Shown here: piece by piece, positions 17,411-25,528 of the stretch
How the letters are laid out: every line of letters begins with the position of its first letter
Numbering within the stretch: position 1 is the stretch's first letter
Assembly (NCBI RefSeq): GCF_025060375.1
Contig: NZ_JANXCG010000043.1
Coordinates: forward strand, 1-49,529
Source: Meiothermus sp.
Lineage (GTDB): Bacteria > Deinococcota > Deinococci > Deinococcales > Thermaceae
DNA length: 49,529 nucleotides
Reading direction: 5' to 3'
Position numbers and translations under genes: made by a program
Notes under the pieces: model-generated
Told to the model about the DNA's origin: nothing
Databases searched by the model: none
The model's input: the letters and a program-made list of their open reading frames with translations, nothing else

Positions 17411-17590
17411 GTGGGTAGGCCACCATGCGGGGACAGCAAGATTCCCTTGCCCCCACAGGGGGTTTACCCTCGAGGGCATTTTGCGCCAGGAAGTCCGGTC
17501 TGCGGCGAGCTGCAGGACATCGCCCTTTACGGACTTCTAGAGCAAGGCTGGCCCATGAAAAAGCCCCGCAGCAAGCGGGGCCGATCTTAG
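17411..17590 (+). CDS. Possible 59-residue small protein
   Basis: A short reading frame from GTG, about 25 bases after cysS. Its central part, CGELQDIALYGLLEQGW, looks protein-like and uses the GC-rich third positions of neighbouring genes. There are two cysteines and a basic C-terminal tail (MKKPRSKRGRS). No ribosome-binding site or clean -10 box precedes the GTG. The reading frame runs through a nested hairpin (17490-17537) and the minus-strand terminator of the metallopeptidase gene. It may be a real small gene, the end of a decayed gene, or chance. Confidence 0.25.
   Translation: MGRPPCGDSKIPLPPQGVYPRGHFAPGSPVCGELQDIALYGLLEQGWPMKKPRSKRGRS
17490..17537. repeat. Nested inverted repeat
   Basis: Outer arms GAAGTCCG (17490-17497) and CGGACTTC (17530-17537) pair perfectly. 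Inside them GGCGA and TCGCC form a second stem. It could be a small structured RNA, the 3' end of the cysS transcript, or part of the small reading frame that crosses it. Confidence 0.45.
17557..17581 (-). terminator. Rho-independent terminator of the metallopeptidase gene
   Basis: On the minus strand GCCCCGC (17581-17575), a five-base loop and GCGGGGC (17569-17563) are followed by TTTTT (17562-17558). It lies 30 bases past the metallopeptidase stop. Confidence 0.85.
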
Positions 17591-17611
17591 GAGCTTAGAG
17601 TGGCATCGGTC

Positions 17612-18289
17612 TTACTCGCGGTTTTGCATCATGATAGCCACGTAGTGCAGAATGGTGGCCACCGAGTTGGCCAAAGCGGCCACATAGGTCAGGGCCGCTG
17701 CCGTCAGCACCGCTCGGGCCCCGTCCATCTCACTGCGATCCAGGAGGTTCATCTTCTTGAGGATGTTCAGGGCTCGGTTGGAGGCGTCAAACTCAATGGG
17801 CAGGGTCACCAGCTGAAACAGGGCCGCCGCCGCAAAAAGCCAAATGCCGATGCTCATCAGGCCAGTGGCCTGCATAAACATGCCGGCCAAGAAAATCCAG
17901 GGGCCGAACATGCTGCCCAGGTTGGCAATGGGCAGAATGCTGTGGCGGACCCTCAACCAAGCATAGCTTTTGGCATCCTGGATGGCGTGGCCTACCTCGT
18001 GGGCAGCTACCGCCAGCGCGGCCGCCGAAGGCGAGTGAAAGTTAGGCTCAGAAAGCCGAACCGCCTTGGCGATGGGGTCGTAGTGGTCGGTCAAGGCCCC
18101 AGGCACCATCTCCACCCGCACATGGTGCAGCCCATAGGCGTCCAGAATGGCTCGAGCCACCTGCTCGCCCGTCACCCCGCGACTGTTGGCCACCCGGCTG
18201 TAGCGGGCGTAGGTGCGCTGTAACCAAAACTGGATGAACAGCGTCGCCACGAAGACCAGAATCATCAGCAAAAAGGTAATCGTCGTCAT
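17612..18289 (-). CDS. YugP-type membrane zinc metallopeptidase
   Basis: A 225-residue membrane-anchored putative neutral zinc peptidase (Zn_peptidase_2 / YugP family); its physiological substrate is unknown. An N-terminal transmembrane helix (TITFLLMILVFVATLFIQF) is followed by the family's NSRGVTGEQVARAILDAYGL. DHYDPIAKAVRLSEPNF comes next, then the zinc-binding HEVGHAIQ motif near 137. Two or three further hydrophobic helices follow (ILPIANLGSMFGPWIFLAGMFMQ, LWLFAAAALFQLVTLPIEFDASNRAL). The ATG at 18289 has AGGAGGGA upstream. A strong terminator follows the gene. It is downstream of spoVS on the same strand, but an upstream TAGAAT at 18407-18402 may give it a separate promoter. Confidence 0.88.
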   Translation of the reverse strand: MTTITFLLMILVFVATLFIQFWLQRTYARYSRVANSRGVTGEQVARAILDAYGLHHVRVEMVPGALTDHYDPIAKAVRLSEPNFHSPSAAALAVAAHEVGHAIQDAKSYAWLRVRHSILPIANLGSMFGPWIFLAGMFMQATGLMSIGIWLFAAAALFQLVTLPIEFDASNRALNILKKMNLLDRSEMDGARAVLTAAALTYVAALANSVATILHYVAIMMQNRE

Positions 18290-18401
18290 TTCTCCCTCCT
18301 ACACGTACCAGGGTAGCAAACCCCAGATGAGCGCTCTGAGTCCTGCGTCACCGCTTGGGCGACGGAAAGCCCGGCAGGCCGAGGCCCGCCGGTCCAGCCC
18401 T

Positions 18402-18407
18402 ATTCTA
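18402..18407 (-). promoter_or_regulatory. Possible -10 box of the metallopeptidase gene
   Basis: TAGAAT on the minus strand, about 110 bases upstream of the ATG at 18289. The intervening leader can form a GC-rich hairpin at about 18370-18391 (CCGGC/GCCGG arms). No consensus -35 was found. Confidence 0.3.
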
Positions 18408-18426
18408 CAAGGCCCTCGGGTGGAAG

Positions 18427-18445
18427 CATACCCCTAGGTGGTATG
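18427..18445. repeat. Perfect inverted repeat between spoVS and the metallopeptidase gene
   Basis: CATACC and GGTATG are separated by seven bases (CCTAGGT). It could be a protein-binding site or a weak hairpin after spoVS; no T-run follows on either strand. Confidence 0.4.
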
Positions 18446-18460
18446 TGCCGCGGTTTGGGT

Positions 18461-18733
18461 TCAGGGTTGCAAGGGCTGGCTGCGCACGGTGAAGCGCAGG
18501 GCGGTTCGCTCCTCGTTTTCCAGCTCGAGCTTTACAAAGGCTGGTTTGACGATGAGGTCAAGGTTGTCCGGGGCGATGTAGCCTCGGGCAATGGCGATGG
18601 CCTTGATCGCCTGGTTGACCGCCTCAGGACCAATGGCCTGCACCTCAACCTCGCTTTGGGAACGCAGCAAAGCGGCGATGGCACCCGCAACGGAGTTGGG
18701 ACGTGATTTGCCGGATACGCGCAGCGTTTCCAC
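18461..18733 (-). CDS. spoVS: Stage V sporulation protein S (SpoVS) homologue
   Basis: A 90-residue protein that covers the whole SpoVS family. It starts METLRVSGKSRPNSVAGAIAALLRS and continues VEVQAIGPEAVNQAIKAIAIARGYIAPDNLDL, both diagnostic. SpoVS acts late in Bacillus sporulation. In Thermales, which do not sporulate, it is thought to be a small Alba-like nucleic-acid-binding or regulatory protein; its role here is unknown. It starts with GTG, four bases after AGGAGG. It has a near-consensus promoter (TTGACA, 18-base spacer, TACAAT), so it is probably strongly expressed. It is divergent from gltB. Confidence 0.93.
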   Translation of the reverse strand: METLRVSGKSRPNSVAGAIAALLRSQSEVEVQAIGPEAVNQAIKAIAIARGYIAPDNLDLIVKPAFVKLELENEERTALRFTVRSQPLQP

Positions 18734-18764
18734 AAAACCTCCTAGGCGTTACGCTTCCCCCTGC

Positions 18765-18794
18765 ATTGTAGGAAAAAAGCAGAAGCGATGTCAA
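18765..18794 (-). promoter_or_regulatory. Consensus promoter of spoVS
   Basis: TTGACA (18794-18789), 18-base spacer, TACAAT (18770-18765) on the minus strand, with AGGAGG at 18743-18738 before the GTG start. Confidence 0.8.
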
Positions 18795-18886
18795 GAAAAC
18801 ACCATCACAATCGGTTTTCAGTCCCAAAATGGACCCTGGGGCCCTGTCCCACCTTCCCGGAGGATAGCCTTGGTCTAGGCTCGGTA

Positions 18887-18915
18887 TTGACGTGCAAACG
18901 CGGGATTCGTATACT
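18887..18915 (+). promoter_or_regulatory. Consensus promoter of gltB
   Basis: TTGACG (18887-18892), 17-base spacer, TATACT (18910-18915). Transcription should start near 18922, leaving a leader of about 70 bases. It is one of the best sigma-70-type promoters in the window. Confidence 0.8.
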
Positions 18916-18921
18916 GCTCCA

Positions 18922-18947
18922 AATCTTCGCATAAGGTTGCGAAGATT
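18922..18947. promoter_or_regulatory. Inverted repeat at the gltB transcription start
   Basis: Perfect 10-base arms AATCTTCGCA (18922-18931) and TGCGAAGATT (18938-18947) flank a 6-base spacer TAAGGT, exactly where transcription should begin. It is either an operator for a repressor or, in RNA, a 5'-end hairpin that stabilises the message. The position favours an operator. Confidence 0.6.
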
Positions 18948-18990
18948 CCCCCCCAACACCGGTTCGTTTCGCCAAGCCTGGAGGTCGTGA

Positions 18991-21900
18991 GTGAGATTCA
19001 GCGAAGCCTATCCTGGTATACCAAGCGGACGTGACGCCTGCGGCATTATCGCCATTGTTGAAAAAAGCGCCCGTCCGAGCCACGCCAACGTACAGCGCAC
19101 CCTTGAAAGCCTCTACAAGATGGCGCACCGAGCTGGCCTAATCCGGGGGGAAGGCGACGGCACCGGCATCCAGACCGACCTACCGCGCGAGCTCTGGGCC
19201 ACCTACCTCTACGAGGCAGGCCTGGACAGCAACCTAGCCCAAAACCCCCGCTTTTTTGTGGGGCACCTCTTCGTACCCAAAAGCGAGGGGGGCCGGGTGC
19301 AGGAACTCTTCGACCTGTTCCGGGTAGAGGGCTCTAAGCGGGGCATCCGGTTGCTCCTCGAGCGCAGAGGCGAGACCAACAGCAGCGTGCTGGGGCCGGT
19401 GGGAAAGCGCACCGAGCCCCTGTTCTACCAGGTGGCTGGCCTTTCCACTGATGGGGATGCCCCCCTTTGGGAGCTAGGTCTTCTCCTGGAGGAGCGATTC
19501 CCCGTGCACGTGGTCTCCCTATCCACCGCCACCGTGGTCTACAAGGTGCGGGGCTCTGCGGAAATTCTGAAGCGCTATTACCCCGAGCTCTCCCGCGCCG
19601 AGTACAAATCGGCCCTTACCCTCGGGCACAACCGCTACTCCACCAATACCCTTTCCACCTTTGAACAGGTCCAGCCCTTCGGTCTCCTGGGCCACAACGG
19701 CGAAATTAACACCATTGAGCGGCTGCGGCGAGAGGGCCGGTTCCTGGGCATCCCCCTCACCGGCGGCTCGGACTCGCAGGACCTCAACCGCATCCTGGAA
19801 GGGTTGCTCTACCGCTTTGGCCTTTCGCTTCCCGAGGCCATGGATGCGGTCTTTCCACCCATTCTGGGGGAGATAAAAAACTACTCCCCGGCCCTTCAGG
19901 ACCTCTACATGAACCTGCGCCAGCGCTTCGGACCCCTGGCCCAAGGCCCTGCGGCCCTGGTTACCCGCCATCGTGACGAGGCGGTTTTTGGCACTGACGC
20001 CATGGGCTTGAGGCCGCTGTGGTTCGTGGAGACGGAGAGCGAGTATGTCTTCAGCTCCGAGCGAGGCGTCTTCACGGTGGAGGAGTTCGTTTCCGAGCCG
20101 CGCCCCTTTGCACCCGGGGAAAAAATGTACCTGCGCCTTACCCCCGAAGGCGCCCGGCTCTACCCCTTCGACCGGCACCAGCGGCAGGTGCTGGAGCGCA
20201 TCCTCACCAAAACTCAAGCCCTAGAAGGCCACCGGGTGCACCTCCTCGGACCCCGCTACGAAACCCCCCCTCCCCTCGCGGGCGGCGTGGAGGCCCAGGT
20301 GGAGGAAAAACCAGCCCCCCCCTCGCTGGGCCTCGAGCGGGCCTATGGCTGGGATCGGTGGGACGGGGGGTACCTGGAGGCCCTGGTTGAGTCGGGCAAC
20401 GAACCCATTGGTTCGCTGGGCTACGATGGCCCCTTGGCCGCTTTGAACCCGGAGAAGCCCAACCTTTCGGAGTTCCTCAAGGAAACCGTGGCTGTGGTAA
20501 CCAACCCGGCCATCGACCGGGAGCGCGAAATTGAGCACTTCTCCACCCGCAGCATTCTGGGGCGGCGTCCCACCCCGGATGGCCGAGGCGGCGGACGCGT
20601 GGAAGAGCTGGTCATCCCCATCCTGCTCGAGGAGACCGCCCCCACAATACCGGCCGTCGCCCAGGGCCAGGGTACCCTGACCTACGAGGAAGCCCTTCGG
20701 CGCTTCCACCACACCGTTCTGCTCTCCCAGTTCACGGTGGAGGAGGGCCTGGTAGCTGGCCTCAAACGGCTCCAGGAGGCCGCCGTTGAGGCAGTGCGCA
20801 ACGGCGCCGAGCTTCTAGTCATTTCCGACCGCGGAGCCTTTGAGGGCGGGGTCTGGTTGGACGTATACCTAGCCCTGGCGGCCATCGGCCAGGCCCTGGA
20901 AGAGACCCGCGACGAGGAGGGCATCTCCCTGCGGCGGCGCACCTCTTTGGTGGTGCACTCTGGAGCGGTGCGCAACCTTCACGACCTGGCAGTCTGCTTG
21001 GGCCTTGGGGCTGATGCGGTAGCGCCCTGGCTGATGCAACAAAAGGCCCAGGCCACCAAGGGCCTGCTGGGCCTGCAAAACCTAATCGAGGGCCTCAAGA
21101 AGGGCCTCGAGAAGGTAATCTCTACCATGGGCATTCACGAGGTACGGGGCTACGGGCGCATCTTCAGCGCGATTGGCCTGAAGCCTGAGTTGGCCGAGGT
21201 GCTGGGGGTTCGCAACTTCTTGGGCTCCGATAGGGCCGGGTATGGGTTCCTGGAGCTCGAGCGCACGGCCCTAGAACGGCTGAACCTGCTGCACGCGGAA
21301 AAAGTCCCCCCTGCCAAAGACTTCCGTTTCAACTCCCGCATCTTCAAAGCAGCCCTGGAGGTAGCTACCGGGCAGTCTCCCTACGCCCACTTCCAGGAAA
21401 AGGTGCGGAGCCTGGAGCACGAATCGCCGGTGGCCGCGCGGCAGCTCCTATCGGTGCGCTTCCCTGAGAAGTCCCCCGTGCAGCCAGAGGAAGTGGACCT
21501 GAGCGTGGGCGGACACTCCCTGCCCTTTGTCATCACCGCGATGAGCTTTGGCTCCCAAGGCGAGGCCAGCTTCCGCGCCTACGTTGAGGCAGCCAAGAAA
21601 CTCAACATGGTCTGCATCAACGGGGAAGGCGGCGAAATCCCCGACATGCTCGGCAAGTACACCTACTGGCGGGGCCAGCAAGTGGCCAGCGGGCGCTTTG
21701 GAGCCCACGCCTACATGCTCAACTCGGCCAGCTTCATCGAAATCAAAATCGGCCAGGGAGCCAAACCCGGCGAGGGCGGCCACCTTCCCGGGAAGAAGGT
21801 CACCGCCAAGGTGGCCGCGGCCCGCAACGCAGTGCCCGGGGTTGACCTCATCTCCCCCTCCAACAACCACGACCTCTACTCCATCGAGGACCTGGCCCAG

Positions 21901-23487
21901 CTCATTGAGGAGCTGAAGACCGTAAACCCCAAAGCCAAGGTTTCGGTCAAGGTACCGGTGATCCCTGGCATCGGCACCATCGCGGTGGGCATCGCCAAGG
22001 CTGGGGCCGACGTGATCGCCCTATCTGGCTTTGAAGGGGGTACCGGTGCAGCCCGCTGGCATGCCCTGAAGTACGCCGGGCTTCCGGTGGAGATCGGCGT
22101 TCGACGGGCCCACCGGGCCTTGGTGCGGGCAGGTCTGCGCGACAAGGTGGAACTTTGGGCCGATGGCGGCCTCAAAACCGCCTACGACGTCCTGCGCATG
22201 GTGCTCCTGGGAGCCGACCGAGTGGGAATGGCCACCATGGCCATGGTGGCCATTGGGTGCACCATCTGCCGCCAGTGCCAGACCGACACCTGCCACGTGG
22301 GCATCGCCACCCAGATTGAAACCCTGGAGCAGGCCCAAGCCCACGGCTTGAAGCGCTTTGTCCCCCAGGAGCTGGACCGGGCTACTGAGCAGCTCGTGAC
22401 CTTCTTCAAGGCCAAAGGGGAGGAACTTAGGCGCATGGTGGCGGCCTTGGGGGTTCACAGCCTGCGGGAGCTGGTAGGCCGCAGCGACCTCCTGGACCAA
22501 GAGGGCCACACCCAAGCGCTCGACCTGAGCTACTTCTTTGAGCCGGTGAAAGCCCCCGACTGGTTGAACGAGCGGGCTGCCCATATCCTGCGCAAACCCC
22601 TCAACCAGCTCACCCGCTCCATCACCGATGTGGTGGTTGCTGCCTACACCTCAGGTGAGCGCGAACTGGTCTTTCAGGAAGGGCCTGTGGGCTCTACCGA
22701 CCGGGCCCTGGGCACCCACCTAGCTGGAGAGATCGCCCGCCGCCGCCTCTACGGCAAGGGCTGGGACGCCCGGGTAGAGCTGCGCTTCGACGCAGGGAGC
22801 ATAGCTGGCAACGGAATCGCCGCCTTCAACGTGGAGGGACTGGAAGTTCTGGTAGAGGGCGGGGCCCAAGATGGTGTAGCCAAAAACGCCTTTGGGGGTA
22901 AGGTGGCCATCCTCAAAGGCCGCAACCCCTACGGCCAGTATGTGGATGGATCCGTGGGCAAGTCGTTTGCCTACGGGGCCATCGGAGGACTTCTTATCGT
23001 GGAGGGCCAGGCCGACAGCCGCTTCTGCATAAGGCTCTCCGGGGCCGACGTGGTGCTGGGGGGTGAGCCCGACCGGCCAGTCCAAGACGAACTGGGCAAC
23101 ATTGCTGCGCGGGCTCAGGCCAAGGGTTTTGCCTTTGAGTACATGACCCGCGGGCGGGCAGTGGTGCTGGGCGACCCAGGCCCCTGGATCTGCTCTGGCA
23201 TGACCGGAGGTAGGGTCTACCTGCGCTACTGGCCGGAGATGGGGCTCACCGAGGAGGCCATGCAGCGCCGGCTCGCCAAGGGGGCCAAGGTGGTCATCCA
23301 AAAGCTAGATGAACGGGGCATTGCGGACGTGCGTGAGCTGATGAGCGCCTACCTAAACACCCTGCGGGCCGCCGAACGGGAGGAAAAGGCTGAGCGGCTT
23401 TTGAAGCTCCTGGCTGACCCTGCCGCCCACTTCCGCATGGTGGTACCGACCAATCAGCAAGTAGCTCAGGAGGTGAGCACCGAGTAG
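18991..23487 (+). CDS. gltB: Glutamate synthase, large subunit
   Basis: Transfers the amide of glutamine to 2-oxoglutarate, giving two glutamates. The 1498-residue protein has the full large-subunit order. A type II glutamine amidotransferase domain opens it, with nucleophile Cys17 after a 16-residue propeptide (GRDACGIIA) and GHNRYSTNT and GHNGEINT motifs. The central domain and an FMN/2-oxoglutarate barrel follow (AMSFGSQGEASFRAY, PSNNHDLYSIEDL, ALSGFEGGTGAA). The 3Fe-4S cysteines are in GCTICRQCQTDTCHVG. The GXGXG beta-helix (GSIAGNGIAAFNVEGLEV) ends the protein. The GTG start fits the expected propeptide. No small subunit (gltD) is in the window, so the electron donor is encoded elsewhere or is ferredoxin. 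A consensus promoter with an operator-like repeat precedes it. Confidence 0.97.
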   Translation: MRFSEAYPGIPSGRDACGIIAIVEKSARPSHANVQRTLESLYKMAHRAGLIRGEGDGTGIQTDLPRELWATYLYEAGLDSNLAQNPRFFVGHLFVPKSEGGRVQELFDLFRVEGSKRGIRLLLERRGETNSSVLGPVGKRTEPLFYQVAGLSTDGDAPLWELGLLLEERFPVHVVSLSTATVVYKVRGSAEILKRYYPELSRAEYKSALTLGHNRYSTNTLSTFEQVQPFGLLGHNGEINTIERLRREGRFLGIPLTGGSDSQDLNRILEGLLYRFGLSLPEAMDAVFPPILGEIKNYSPALQDLYMNLRQRFGPLAQGPAALVTRHRDEAVFGTDAMGLRPLWFVETESEYVFSSERGVFTVEEFVSEPRPFAPGEKMYLRLTPEGARLYPFDRHQRQVLERILTKTQALEGHRVHLLGPRYETPPPLAGGVEAQVEEKPAPPSLGLERAYGWDRWDGGYLEALVESGNEPIGSLGYDGPLAALNPEKPNLSEFLKETVAVVTNPAIDREREIEHFSTRSILGRRPTPDGRGGGRVEELVIPILLEETAPTIPAVAQGQGTLTYEEALRRFHHTVLLSQFTVEEGLVAGLKRLQEAAVEAVRNGAELLVISDRGAFEGGVWLDVYLALAAIGQALEETRDEEGISLRRRTSLVVHSGAVRNLHDLAVCLGLGADAVAPWLMQQKAQATKGLLGLQNLIEGLKKGLEKVISTMGIHEVRGYGRIFSAIGLKPELAEVLGVRNFLGSDRAGYGFLELERTALERLNLLHAEKVPPAKDFRFNSRIFKAALEVATGQSPYAHFQEKVRSLEHESPVAARQLLSVRFPEKSPVQPEEVDLSVGGHSLPFVITAMSFGSQGEASFRAYVEAAKKLNMVCINGEGGEIPDMLGKYTYWRGQQVASGRFGAHAYMLNSASFIEIKIGQGAKPGEGGHLPGKKVTAKVAAARNAVPGVDLISPSNNHDLYSIEDLAQLIEELKTVNPKAKVSVKVPVIPGIGTIAVGIAKAGADVIALSGFEGGTGAARWHALKYAGLPVEIGVRRAHRALVRAGLRDKVELWADGGLKTAYDVLRMVLLGADRVGMATMAMVAIGCTICRQCQTDTCHVGIATQIETLEQAQAHGLKRFVPQELDRATEQLVTFFKAKGEELRRMVAALGVHSLRELVGRSDLLDQEGHTQALDLSYFFEPVKAPDWLNERAAHILRKPLNQLTRSITDVVVAAYTSGERELVFQEGPVGSTDRALGTHLAGEIARRRLYGKGWDARVELRFDAGSIAGNGIAAFNVEGLEVLVEGGAQDGVAKNAFGGKVAILKGRNPYGQYVDGSVGKSFAYGAIGGLLIVEGQADSRFCIRLSGADVVLGGEPDRPVQDELGNIAARAQAKGFAFEYMTRGRAVVLGDPGPWICSGMTGGRVYLRYWPEMGLTEEAMQRRLAKGAKVVIQKLDERGIADVRELMSAYLNTLRAAEREEKAERLLKLLADPAAHFRMVVPTNQQVAQEVSTE

Positions 23488-23498
23488 CGCCAACAGGG

Positions 23499-23511
23499 TA
23501 CAATTGCCCCG
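23499..23511 (+). promoter_or_regulatory. Leaderless -10 box of the protoglobin gene
   Basis: TACAAT at 23499-23504 followed by seven bases and the GTG at 23512, only 24 bases after gltB. Confidence 0.55.
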
Positions 23512-24060
23512 GTGAACGCCCAAACCCTGCTGCAAAAGCTGCTGGCCCGCACCGGCTTCCAGCAGCGGCATGCTGAGACTCTGCGTGGGTTGGAGCCCCT
23601 TATGGCCCCCCTAGCGCCGGAGATCGCCTTGGCCTTTTACGACTACCTAGGCCGTGACCCGGAAATGCACGAAATCCTCTGGGGAACACCAGGAAGGGTG
23701 GAACGGCTGTACCGCTCGTTCGCCGCGTGGTATCGGGAAATTTTCTCAGGGGTCTACGACGCGGCCTACGCGACCCGACGGGTGAGAATTGGTCTTGTCC
23801 ACGCGCGCGTTGGGGTGCGGCCCGAGCACGTGTTGCCTGCGGCAGGCATCGTGCAGGAGCTTACCCTAGAGCACCTTCGCCAAGCCCTGCGGGGTGGGGA
23901 GGTGTTTTTGGCTATAGAGTCCTTTGAGAAAATCATGGCCGTGGAGATGGCCCTGATGGAGGAAAGCTACCTACAGGCCTTGGCTGAAGGGTTGAAGTTT
24001 ACCCAGGAGGTAAGGGAGGCTGCAATGGTAGGGGCCCAGGTTCTGCTCGAGGCAAGTTAA
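23512..24060 (+). CDS. Single-domain protoglobin / globin-coupled-sensor-type globin
   Basis: A 182-residue heme protein of the protoglobin class. The segment RIGLVHARVGVRPEHVLPA matches the globin-coupled-sensor consensus, with His97 as the proximal heme ligand. Upstream helices (FYDYLGRDPEMHEILWG, FAAWYREIFSGVYDAAYATRR) and the C-terminal helices fit the extended globin fold. No output domain (methyl-accepting, GGDEF or other) follows, so this is a stand-alone oxygen, NO or CO binder. It starts with a leaderless GTG right behind gltB. Co-location with an oxygen-sensitive iron-sulfur enzyme might point to gas protection or sensing; this is inferred. Confidence 0.78.
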   Translation: MNAQTLLQKLLARTGFQQRHAETLRGLEPLMAPLAPEIALAFYDYLGRDPEMHEILWGTPGRVERLYRSFAAWYREIFSGVYDAAYATRRVRIGLVHARVGVRPEHVLPAAGIVQELTLEHLRQALRGGEVFLAIESFEKIMAVEMALMEESYLQALAEGLKFTQEVREAAMVGAQVLLEAS

Positions 24061-24076
24061 ATCCCTGAAGATGGCG

Positions 24077-24088
24077 TAAGATTGGGCG
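24077..24088 (+). promoter_or_regulatory. Leaderless -10 box of the HAD gene
   Basis: TAAGAT at 24077-24082 followed by six bases and the GTG at 24089. Confidence 0.5.
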
Positions 24089-24868
24089 GTGGTTCAGGCA
24101 GTTCTCTTTGACTTGGACGAAACTCTTATTCTAGACCATCCGGTTTCCCTTCACGCCCTTCAAGGCTGCGCTTTTTATGCGGCCTCCTGGTACAGCCTGG
24201 ACATCCCCCGGCTGGTACAGGCTGCTGAGGAAGCCGCTGTGCGGCTGTGGAGGGCGGGGCCAGCCTATAGCTACACCCAGCGCATCGGGCACAGTGCGGG
24301 GGAGGGGCTTTGGGCCCGGTACACGGTACAGACCCACCCCGCCTTGAAGGTCTTGAGCGAGTGGGCCCCCGATTTCCGGGTGGCCGTCTGGCAAGAGGCC
24401 CTAGGGGAACAGCGCATCCGTGACCAGGCCCTCTGCGAGGCTCTGGCCCATCGCTACTTGAGCGAGCGGAGGCTCTTCCCTCGCTACCCCGAGGTGGACG
24501 CACTGCTGGAGAGGCTACGGGGCTACAAGCTCGGTCTCGTAACCAACGGAGTGCCCGACCTGCAGCGGGAGAAGCTGACCGGCGCCTCGCTCCAAGACTG
24601 GTTCCAGGCCGTCGCCGTGTCCGGCGAGCTGGACGTGGGCAAGCCCGAGCAGGGCATCTTTGAGCACATCTGCCGGGAACTCAACGTCGAGCCCTCGGCC
24701 TGTGTAATGGTAGGCGACAACCCTGAGCGGGACATCGCCGGGGCTTTACGGGCGGGAATGCGGTCGGTCTGGGTGAACCGCGGCTTCAAACCCAAGGACC
24801 CTCGCTACCAGGCCGACCTCGAGGTCTCCAACCTGCTCGAGATGCTGCCCTGGCTGGAAACTTTGTGA
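24089..24868 (+). CDS. HAD-superfamily hydrolase, subfamily IA
   Basis: A 259-residue phosphatase of the haloacid dehalogenase superfamily. Motif I is FDLDETL (nucleophile Asp8, acid/base Asp10). Motif II is GLVTNG, motif III is the Lys in LDVGKPEQGIF, and motif IV is VMVGDNPERDIAGALRAGM. A helical C1 cap lies between motifs I and II, as in YjjG-type nucleotide or sugar-phosphate phosphatases. The substrate cannot be read from sequence. It starts with a leaderless GTG and converges on ruvA. Confidence 0.85.
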   Translation: MVQAVLFDLDETLILDHPVSLHALQGCAFYAASWYSLDIPRLVQAAEEAAVRLWRAGPAYSYTQRIGHSAGEGLWARYTVQTHPALKVLSEWAPDFRVAVWQEALGEQRIRDQALCEALAHRYLSERRLFPRYPEVDALLERLRGYKLGLVTNGVPDLQREKLTGASLQDWFQAVAVSGELDVGKPEQGIFEHICRELNVEPSACVMVGDNPERDIAGALRAGMRSVWVNRGFKPKDPRYQADLEVSNLLEMLPWLETL

Positions 24869-24911
24869 TCCGAAGCCCACTGGGACTCCACGGGCCACCC
24901 GACGATCCTCC

Positions 24912-25493
24912 CTAGCGCAGCGCCTTTAGGGCCAGCTTGATAAGCTCCTGGGTGCTGGCCCCGGGGTATTTCCGGGCAACCTCCGCCACCACGCTGCGGA
25001 CCTGGCCCTCACGGAAACCCAGGGCGATAAGCGCCAGCTCCGCTTCCTCAGTCTGGCTGTTGCGCACAAGCCCCCCACCCTGGCCCAGCAGGTGCGCGGG
25101 AACCCTGCCCTTTAGCTCCAGGGCAATGCGTTCGGCCAGCTTCTTTCCCACCCCAGGGGCCGCGGTGAGCAGCCGCAGGTCGCCTTCGGCCAGGGCCCGC
25201 GCCAGAAGCGCAGGGGTATGGGACGAAAGCAGGCTCAGCGCCACTCGAGGACCCACCCCAGAGACCGAGAGCAACAGCTCAAACAGCTCGAGGCTCTCCT
25301 CATCGGCAAAACCAAAAAGGGAAAGGTCGTCCTCCCGCACAATGAGCCGGGTGTAGAGGGCGGCCTCCTGCCCCTCCTTAAGCCCACCCAGGGTAGTCGC
25401 AGGGCAGGCCACCTCAAAACCCAGCCCCCCCACTAGCAGCACCGCGCTCGAGGGCCCCTTTTTCAGCACCGTGCCCCTGAGGTACCTCAGCAT
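24912..25493 (-). CDS. ruvA: Holliday junction DNA helicase subunit RuvA
   Basis: Binds four-way DNA junctions as a tetramer and directs RuvB during branch migration. The 193 residues show the OB-fold N-terminus (MLRYLRGTVLKKGPSSAVLLVGGLGFEVACP) and LIVREDDLSLFGFADEESLELFELL. Paired helix-hairpin-helix motifs (VSGVGPRVALSLL and APGVGKKLAERIALELKG) and the small C-terminal RuvB-binding three-helix domain follow. Length is normal. It follows the two crotonase genes on the same strand with a 35-base gap. GAGAGGG precedes the ATG. RuvB and RuvC are not in the window. Confidence 0.96.
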   Translation of the reverse strand: MLRYLRGTVLKKGPSSAVLLVGGLGFEVACPATTLGGLKEGQEAALYTRLIVREDDLSLFGFADEESLELFELLLSVSGVGPRVALSLLSSHTPALLARALAEGDLRLLTAAPGVGKKLAERIALELKGRVPAHLLGQGGGLVRNSQTEEAELALIALGFREGQVRSVVAEVARKYPGASTQELIKLALKALR

Positions 25494-25528
25494 AGCCCTC
25501 TCCCGCTGTGGGCGCCCGGCGAACCCGC

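Noticed and set aside
17451-17468. Terminator of cysS at the CCCCC-ACA-GGGGG hairpin
   Set aside because: The loop has only three bases and just TTT follows, too weak to call.
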